A stretch of 64,000 nt of DNA from Sphingomonas sanguinis (GTDB lineage Bacteria; Pseudomonadota; Alphaproteobacteria; Sphingomonadales; Sphingomonadaceae), in NCBI RefSeq assembly GCF_001476905.1, contig NZ_LDTE01000064.1:1-64000 (forward strand), read 5' to 3'. Both the position numbers and the translations under genes were made by a program. The notes under the pieces are model-generated. The model was not told the origin of the DNA. It did no database searches and worked only from the letters and a program-made list of their open reading frames with translations. This document shows, piece by piece, positions 59,240 to 64,000 of the stretch. How positions within the stretch are numbered: position 1 is the first letter of the stretch; each line of letters starts with the position of its first letter.

Positions 59240-61828
59240 ATGACCACCCCCACCCCGATGATGGCGCAGTATCTGACGCTGAAGGCCGAGGCCGAGGATT
59301 GCCTGCTCTTCTACCGGATGGGCGATTTCTTCGAGTTGTTCTTCGACGATGCGCGCATCGCCTCAGGCGTGCTGGACATCGCGTTGACCTCGCGCGGGGA
59401 GCATGAAGGCGAGAAGATTCCGATGTGCGGCGTGCCTGTCCATGCCGCGACCGCCTATCTGCAGCGCCTGATCAAGGCCGGGCACCGCGTCGCCATCGCC
59501 GAGCAGACGGAGACGCCCGCCGAGGCCAAGGCGCGCGGCGGGTCGAAGGCGCTGGTCGCGCGCGGCATCGTGCGGGTGGTGACGGCAGGCACGCTGACCG
59601 AGGAGGCGCTGCTCGACGCCAAGTGCGACAATTGGTGCGTCGCGATCGGCGAGGCGGGCGGCGCGGTGGCGCTGGCCGCCGCCGACATCTCGACCGGCCG
59701 GTTCGTGGTGATCGACGTGAAGCCGGATGCGCTGGGGGCCGAACTCGCCCGCCTCGCCGCCGCCGAAGTGGTCGCCGCCGAAAATGCCGCGCACGCCGAT
59801 GCTGCGACGACGCTGCGCCCGTCGGCGACCTTCGACAGCGGCAGCGGCGAGGACCGGCTGAAGCGGCTTTACGGCGTCGCCACGCTGGACGGCTTCGGTC
59901 AGTTCAGCCGCGCCGGGCTGTCGGCGGCGGGCGGGCTGGTCGCCTATCTCGACCATACCGCCAAGGGTGCCCTGCCCTTCCTCCGCCCGCCGGTGCTGAA
60001 CCAGGCGGCGGGCGCGATGGCGATCGACGCGGCGACGCGCGAGAGCCTGGAGCTGACCCAGACCGCCAACGGCCAGCGCAAGGGCTCGCTGCTCGATGCG
60101 GTGGACAGGACGGTGACGGGCGCGGGTGCGCGGGCGCTGGCAGGGGATATCGGCGCGCCGTTGATGGACCGGGATGCGATCGAGGCGCGGCTCGATCTGG
60201 TGCAGCATTTCCATGACGATGCGGGGCTTCGCGAAAGGCTGCGCGCGGCCTTGCGGGCGCTGCCCGATATCGGTCGCGCTATCGGGCGGATCGCGGCCGG
60301 ACGGGGTTCTCCGCGCGATCTGGGGCAGTTGCGCGACGGCCTCGACGGAGCCTGGGCGCTGTCCGAGCAACTGACGGACGGCCCTCCCCTGCTGCGCGAG
60401 ACAACACCCCGTTTGCGCGGCCATGGCGAACTGATCGACCTGCTCCGCCGCGCGCTTGTCCCCTCGCCGCCGATCGAGGCGAGCGAGGGCGGCTATATCG
60501 CGGCGGGCTATGACGTGGCGCTCGACGACCTGCGCGATGCGGGCGCGGGCGGACGCCGCGCCATCGCCGCGCTGGAGGCCGAGTTCCGCCAGAAGACCGG
60601 CATCACCGCGCTGAAGATCCGTCACAATGGCGTGCTCGGCTATCATGTCGAGGTACCCGCGCGCTCAGCCGATGCGCTGATGAAGCCGGATTCGGGCTTT
60701 ACCCATCGCCAGACGCTGGCGGGCGTGGTCCGCTTCAACACGCCCGAGCTGCACGAGGTCGCCAGCAAGGTCGCGCAGGCCGGTGCCCATGCACTGGCCG
60801 CCGAGGCCGCGCATCTGGAGGAACTGACCGCCGCCGCGCTCGCCTCGCGCGAAGGGATCGCCGCGACGGCGGATGCGCTCGCCCGGCTGGATGTCGCGAG
60901 CGGGCTGGCCGAGCGCGCGGTCGAGGGCGGCTGGGGGCGGCCCGAACTGGTGGACCACAGCTGTTTCGACGTGACGGGCGGGCGGCATCCGGTGGTCGAG
61001 GCGGCGGTCGCACGCTCGGGCGAGCGGTTCGTCGCCAATGACTGTTCGCTGTCGGAAAGCTCGCGGCTCTGGCTGGTGACGGGGCCGAATATGGGCGGCA
61101 AGTCGACCTTTCTCCGCCAGAACGCGCTGATCGCGGTGCTGGCGCAAGCCGGGTCCTATGTCCCCGCCACGCACGCCAAGATCGGGCTGGTCGACCGGCT
61201 GTTCAGCCGGGTCGGCGCGTCGGACAATCTGGCGCGGGGCCGCTCGACCTTCATGGTCGAGATGGTCGAAACCGCCGCGATCCTGGCACAGGCCACCCCG
61301 CGCAGCTTCGTCATTTTGGACGAAGTGGGCCGCGGCACCTCGACCTATGACGGCCTGGCGATCGCCTGGGCGGTGGTGGAGGCGATCCACGAGGATAATC
61401 GCTGCCGCTGCCTGTTCGCGACTCACTATCACGAACTGACACGGCTGGCCGAGCGCTGCGAGGCGCTGTCGCTCCACCATGTCCGCGCGCGCGAGTGGAA
61501 GGGCGAACTGGTGCTGCTGCATGAGGTTTCGGAAGGGCCTGCCGATCGCTCCTACGGCCTGGCGGTGGCGCGCCTCGCCGGGATGCCGCCCGCGACGGTG
61601 GCGCGCGCCAAGGCGGTGCTCGCCAAGCTGGAGGCGGGCCGTGCCAAGACCGGCGGGCTGGCGGCGGGTCTGGACGACCTACCCCTGTTCGCGGCAGCCG
61701 CGCAGATCGAAGAGGAGCAATGCGACGCGATCCGGGCGGAGGTGGAGAAGCTCGACGTCGACGCCCTGTCCCCGCGCGAGGCGCTGGATGCGCTGTACAA
61801 GCTGAAGGCGTTGGCGCGGGAGGGGTAA
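59240..61828 (+). CDS. mutS: DNA mismatch repair protein MutS
   Basis: An 862-residue MutS. The mismatch-binding domain I has the Phe-x-Glu motif in YRMGDFFELFFDDA, and the ATPase domain has Walker A GPNMGGKSTFLRQ and Walker B FVILDEVGRGTSTYDGLAIAWAV. The C-terminal part includes the helix-turn-helix region GLAVARLAGMPPATVARAKAVL. It recognises mispairs and recruits MutL. The length is normal. It lies nine bases after the toxin gene and is followed by a palindromic repeat rather than an obvious terminator. Confidence 0.97.
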   Translation: MTTPTPMMAQYLTLKAEAEDCLLFYRMGDFFELFFDDARIASGVLDIALTSRGEHEGEKIPMCGVPVHAATAYLQRLIKAGHRVAIAEQTETPAEAKARGGSKALVARGIVRVVTAGTLTEEALLDAKCDNWCVAIGEAGGAVALAAADISTGRFVVIDVKPDALGAELARLAAAEVVAAENAAHADAATTLRPSATFDSGSGEDRLKRLYGVATLDGFGQFSRAGLSAAGGLVAYLDHTAKGALPFLRPPVLNQAAGAMAIDAATRESLELTQTANGQRKGSLLDAVDRTVTGAGARALAGDIGAPLMDRDAIEARLDLVQHFHDDAGLRERLRAALRALPDIGRAIGRIAAGRGSPRDLGQLRDGLDGAWALSEQLTDGPPLLRETTPRLRGHGELIDLLRRALVPSPPIEASEGGYIAAGYDVALDDLRDAGAGGRRAIAALEAEFRQKTGITALKIRHNGVLGYHVEVPARSADALMKPDSGFTHRQTLAGVVRFNTPELHEVASKVAQAGAHALAAEAAHLEELTAAALASREGIAATADALARLDVASGLAERAVEGGWGRPELVDHSCFDVTGGRHPVVEAAVARSGERFVANDCSLSESSRLWLVTGPNMGGKSTFLRQNALIAVLAQAGSYVPATHAKIGLVDRLFSRVGASDNLARGRSTFMVEMVETAAILAQATPRSFVILDEVGRGTSTYDGLAIAWAVVEAIHEDNRCRCLFATHYHELTRLAERCEALSLHHVRAREWKGELVLLHEVSEGPADRSYGLAVARLAGMPPATVARAKAVLAKLEAGRAKTGGLAAGLDDLPLFAAAAQIEEEQCDAIRAEVEKLDVDALSPREALDALYKLKALAREG

Positions 61829-61840
61829 GCCCCTCTCCGT

Positions 61841-61963
61841 GCCCCGGCGGAGGCCGGGGCCCAGTTGCGGTGAACGATCAAAGGCGTGGGACGGCTTGCC
61901 TCCCCCGCGCCGGGTAGCGCGCCATCAACTGGGTGGAGCCTGGGCCCCGGCCTTCGCCGGGGT
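61841..61963. repeat. Palindromic repeat, CCCCGGCCTTCGCCGGGG family, copy 1
   Basis: Begins with CCCCGGC-GGAGG-CCGGGG and CCAGTTG. It ends with CAACTGGG, CTGGGCCCCGG and the palindrome CCCCGGCCTTCGCCGGGG (61945-61962), so its two ends are inverted copies. A second, diverged copy lies at 62983-63100. The 61829-62164 gap contains this element and the twin hairpins at 62098-62160. Confidence 0.75.
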
Positions 61964-62097
61964 CGAAGATAGGGTGGGCACCCACACCCCAGCGCCCTGC
62001 AACGGGGGCAGTCCGCGCACTTCGACTTTGCTCGGCGCGAACGGACGGTGATGTAACTGGCGAGAGGCTCAGCACGCTCATCAAAAAGCGGGAAAGT

Positions 62098-62160
62098 GGG
62101 GAGCTTCTGTTGCCCGGTGCTCCCCGTACCGCTGGATTCCCCTTCTGTTGCCCGGTGGGG
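62098..62160. repeat. Twin hairpins with an identical 14-base loop
   Basis: Two hairpins share the loop TTCTGTTGCCCGGT. The first has stem GGGGAGC / GCTCCCC (62098-62104, 62119-62125). The second has stem CCCC / GGGG (62139-62160). On the minus strand they lie just past the 3' end of ssrA, and a T5 run (62084-62088) follows ten bases after the first stem, so they may end or trim the tmRNA precursor. Confidence 0.55.
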
Positions 62161-62164
62161 TCCG

Positions 62165-62443
62165 ACCGCGCTATTTTGGTGTAATGTCAGGCCGTGAGGC
62201 CCTCAATTACGCCGCAATCGCGAGTGCTTCGTTATCGTTGGCACTTGTGAGTATGGGCCGTTGCGGTGGTCCCATTCCGAACGAAAACAGCGCTTTTCAA
62301 CACACGTCGATCCTGGTTCGGCCCCGTCAGAAACGGTGTCCAAGTACACCACCTTTTATGGTGGAGCCGCCGGGTACTGCCCCCGGGTCCGCTGCGTCTA
62401 TTACTCGCCGCAGTTTATCGTCATAGCCGGGTGAAACCCGGCA
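62165..62443 (-). ncRNA. ssrA: Transfer-messenger RNA, circularly permuted (two-piece)
   Basis: On the minus strand the acceptor piece comes first. It has a 5' hairpin GCCGGGT / ACCCGGC (62426-62442) and ends GGCTCCACCA at 62359. A 33-base spacer (62326-62358) follows. The coding piece then starts GGGGCC (62325), which pairs with GGCTCC to rebuild the acceptor stem, and continues GAACCAGGATCGACG, the tmRNA D-loop consensus. The tag frame (62242-62207) reads ANDNEALAIAA and then TAA, the expected proteolysis tag. The SmpB-bound RNA frees stalled ribosomes. Both outer ends are estimates: the 5' end from the promoter, the 3' end from the last stems before the twin hairpins. Confidence 0.93.
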
Positions 62444-62449
62444 CGAAGG

Positions 62450-62478
62450 GATATAGGTATCCCGGCGGGTTTACGCAA
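62450..62478 (-). promoter_or_regulatory. Putative sigma-70 promoter of ssrA
   Basis: On the minus strand TTGCGT (complement of 62473-62478) is followed after exactly 17 bases by TATATC (complement of 62450-62455). This would start transcription at about 62443, directly at the first stem of the tmRNA acceptor piece. The divergent Rrf2 gene starts 42 bases to the right. Confidence 0.65.
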
Positions 62479-62519
62479 ATGCCTTTCGCTCGCCCCAATT
62501 TGGGTCCATGGGGAGCTCC

Positions 62520-62951
62520 ATGTTGACCCAGCGGTCCCGTTATGCGCTGCGCGCGATGCTATTCCTGGCGGAGATGCCTGCCGATGGTCCGCCGACCTCG
62601 ATGACGCGCATCGCGACCGAGGCGAATGTCCCGCGCAAGTTTCTGGAGCTGATCCTCGCCGACCTGAAGGGCGCGCAGCTGCTCGACAGCCAGCGTGGCA
62701 AGATGGGCGGATACCGCCTCGCGCGGCCCGCGCACCTGATCTCGCTGGGCGACATCATCCGCACGATCGAGGGGCCGCTCGCGCTGGTGCCGTGCGTCAG
62801 CCGGACGGCTTACCGCCCCTGCAACGACTGCAAGAGCGAGGCGGATTGCGCCATCCGCCATGCGATGATGCGGGTGCGCGACGAGACGGCGCGGATTCTG
62901 GACGGGACCAGCCTGGCAGACGCCACCGCCAAGAAGCTGGCGGCGGCGTAA
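62520..62951 (+). CDS. Rrf2-family transcriptional regulator
   Basis: A 143-residue regulator. The N-terminal winged helix has QRSRYALRAMLFLAEMP, and ATEANVPRKFLELILADLKGAQLL as the recognition part. The C-terminal half has four cysteines, C92, C101, C104 and C110, in PCVSRTAYRPCNDCKSEADC. In IscR, C92, C98 and C104 bind an Fe-S cluster, so this protein probably senses iron-sulfur status, NO or redox. No isc or suf genes are in the window, so I do not call it iscR. GGGGAG lies five bases before the ATG at 62520. It is divergent from ssrA. Confidence 0.88.
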   Translation: MLTQRSRYALRAMLFLAEMPADGPPTSMTRIATEANVPRKFLELILADLKGAQLLDSQRGKMGGYRLARPAHLISLGDIIRTIEGPLALVPCVSRTAYRPCNDCKSEADCAIRHAMMRVRDETARILDGTSLADATAKKLAAA

Positions 62952-62982
62952 ACTCCCTCACCTCATCAACTCCGCACCACCG

Positions 62983-63100
62983 CGGCGAAGGCCGGGGTCT
63001 AGTTGCAGTGAGCGATCGAAGGCGGAAAGCCGCCGCCTCCCACGCAACGTCGTCCCGCCCCCCCAGCCTGGTGGCGACTGGCCCCCGGCCTTCGCCGGGG
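62983..63100. repeat. Palindromic repeat, CCCCGGCCTTCGCCGGGG family, copy 2
   Basis: A diverged copy of 61841-61963. It starts GGCGAAGGCCGGGG with TAGTTGCAGTGAGCGATC (the first copy has CAGTTGCGGTGAACGATC). It ends GCGACTGG, then CCCCCGGCCTTCGCCGGGG at 63082-63100. It fills the convergent gap between the Rrf2 gene and mscL. Confidence 0.75.
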
Positions 63101-63112
63101 TGGCGCGATAAA

Positions 63113-63565
63113 TTATGGACGCCGCGCGCGCAGTTCGTCGCGGATTTCGCGAAGCAGCGCGACATCGGCGGGTTCGGCCTTTGGCTCGGCGGCGGCAACC
63201 GCCTTGTCCTTCTCGAACATCGCGGTTGCGCGGTTCACGGTGCGGATCAGCAGGAAGATGATGAAGGCGACGATCACGAAATTGACCGCCTGCGTCACGA
63301 ATGCACCATAGCCGAGCAGCGGCACGCCCGCTTTCTTCAGCGCCGCGTAATCGGTCAGCGAGCCCGCATAATTGGCCGGAATCGGCCCCATCCGAACGAA
63401 ATAGCTGGAGAAATCCAGCCCGCCGAAGATCTTGCCGATGACCGGCATCAGCACGTCGTCGGTCAGCGACGTCACGATCTTGCTGAACGCCGCGCCGATA
63501 ATCACCGCCACCGCCAGGTCGAGGACATTGCCCCGCGCGATGAAGGCCCGAAATTCCTTGAGCAT
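63113..63565 (-). CDS. mscL: Large-conductance mechanosensitive channel
   Basis: A 150-residue MscL. It starts MLKEFRAFIARGNVLDLAVAVIIGAAFSKIV, the N-terminal helix and TM1 with the gating constriction. It continues LTDDVLMPVIGKIFGG, and TM2 is FVIVAFIIFLLIRTVNR. The C-terminal cytoplasmic helix is charged (LLREIRDEL). The pentameric channel opens under membrane tension to release solutes on osmotic downshock. GGGAG lies seven bases before the ATG at 63565; an upstream in-frame ATG at 63595 adds residues not seen in MscL. Confidence 0.96.
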   Translation of the reverse strand: MLKEFRAFIARGNVLDLAVAVIIGAAFSKIVTSLTDDVLMPVIGKIFGGLDFSSYFVRMGPIPANYAGSLTDYAALKKAGVPLLGYGAFVTQAVNFVIVAFIIFLLIRTVNRATAMFEKDKAVAAAEPKAEPADVALLREIRDELRARRP

Positions 63566-63673
63566 CGCCCACTCCCTCAAATCGATGAAGTTCAACGCTA
63601 TCGTCGCTTTTGCCCTTCGCCAAGGGACCGCCGCGTCTTATATAGCCGATACAGTTGATGGAGGATTTGTCGA

Positions 63674-64000
63674 ATGCGTCGTTCCGCCCTTGCCCTGACC
63701 CCGGTCGTGATGGCCGTCGCCCTGTCGGGCTGCGGCATGAACAGCGTGCCGACGGCGGAGGAAAACGTTAAGGCGAAATGGGCCGATGTCCAGGCCGCCT
63801 ATCAGCGCCGCGCCAACCTGATCCCCAATCTCGAGGCGACGGTGAAGGGCGCCGCCGCGTCGGAAAAGTCGATCCTGACCGAGGTGGTCAACGCCCGCGC
63901 CAAGGCGACCTCGGTCCAGGTGACCGGCGCGGACCTGTCCGACCCCGCCAAGATGCAGCAGTTCGCGCAGGCGCAGGGCCAGCTGAGCGGCTCGCTCGGC
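63674..64000 (+). CDS. lemA: LemA-family lipoprotein (partial, runs off the right edge)
   Basis: The first 109 residues of a LemA protein. A lipoprotein signal peptide ends LSGC (cysteine at residue 20). Then comes the LemA core: VKAKWADVQAAYQRRANLIPNLEATVKG, with EKSILTEVVNARAKATSV after it. LemA proteins are envelope-associated helical bundles, often encoded with TPM-domain proteins, which may follow beyond the window. The gene is cut by the window end, not truncated in the genome. It is divergent from mscL, and the 108-base gap carries both promoters. Confidence 0.93.
   Translation, partial: MRRSALALTPVVMAVALSGCGMNSVPTAEENVKAKWADVQAAYQRRANLIPNLEATVKGAAASEKSILTEVVNARAKATSVQVTGADLSDPAKMQQFAQAQGQLSGSLG

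Noticed and set aside
62148-62526. Two small plus-strand reading frames in the mutS-Rrf2 gap
   Set aside because: They lie antisense over the tmRNA gene, whose stems, CCA end and tag frame explain the sequence.

Overview
The window is a 64 kb piece of a high-GC alphaproteobacterial chromosome. It most likely comes from Sphingomonas or a close relative in the Sphingomonadaceae. Four things point there: the alphaproteobacterial (circularly permuted) tmRNA on the minus strand near 62.2-62.4 kb, several TonB-dependent receptors with a tonB-exbB-exbD-exbD operon, purS between purC and purQ, and families of GC-rich palindromic repeats of a kind common in sphingomonads. The left edge is intergenic and the right edge cuts a lemA-type lipoprotein gene. 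No prophage, transposase or CRISPR array is visible.

Layout, left to right. 0.6-16 kb is mostly core: dcd; a small secreted TPR protein; the Ton energy operon; a folB pair; a tight run of GNAT, DUF1285, NUDIX and CCA-adding enzyme genes; a GGDEF-EAL protein; parC; and purC-purS-purQ. 16-29 kb holds a queuosine-precursor transporter, tRNA-Arg(UCU), and an accessory locus. That locus contains a FecI-type sigma factor, a FecR-type anti-sigma factor, an STN-containing TonB-dependent receptor, a two-domain secreted M16 metallopeptidase, a PNGase A-like secreted glycoamidase and a secreted HExxH metallopeptidase-like protein. 29-36.5 kb is a compact five-gene operon (SWIM zinc finger, DUF5691, MoxR AAA+, DUF5682, VWA) of unknown function. 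36.5-41.5 kb holds a MacB-type permease beside an NtrC-like regulator with a degraded ATPase domain and its histidine kinase. 41.5-49.3 kb returns to core genes: guaA, the alpha operon rpsM-rpsK-rpoA-rplQ, and an OmpR-type two-component pair. 49.3-64 kb has a GAF/PAS/GGDEF protein, priA, a second TonB-dependent receptor, maeB, a ParE-type toxin-antitoxin pair, mutS, ssrA, an Rrf2 regulator, mscL and lemA.

How the parts may work together. The Ton operon would power both receptors. The sigma/anti-sigma/STN-receptor set is built like Fec-type surface signalling. Its downstream genes, however, are protein- and N-glycan-cleaving enzymes rather than iron genes, so I infer a regulated system that de-glycosylates, cleaves and imports glycoproteins or glycopeptides. 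The SWIM-MoxR-VWA operon looks like a self-contained ATPase/adaptor machine; its substrate cannot be read from sequence.

These two accessory blocks are the best candidates for undescribed biology. The tmRNA, a 59-residue antitoxin and a candidate minus-strand small RNA at 49.3-49.45 kb are easily missed because they are non-coding or very short. Family names are from recognition of motifs by eye; no database search was run.
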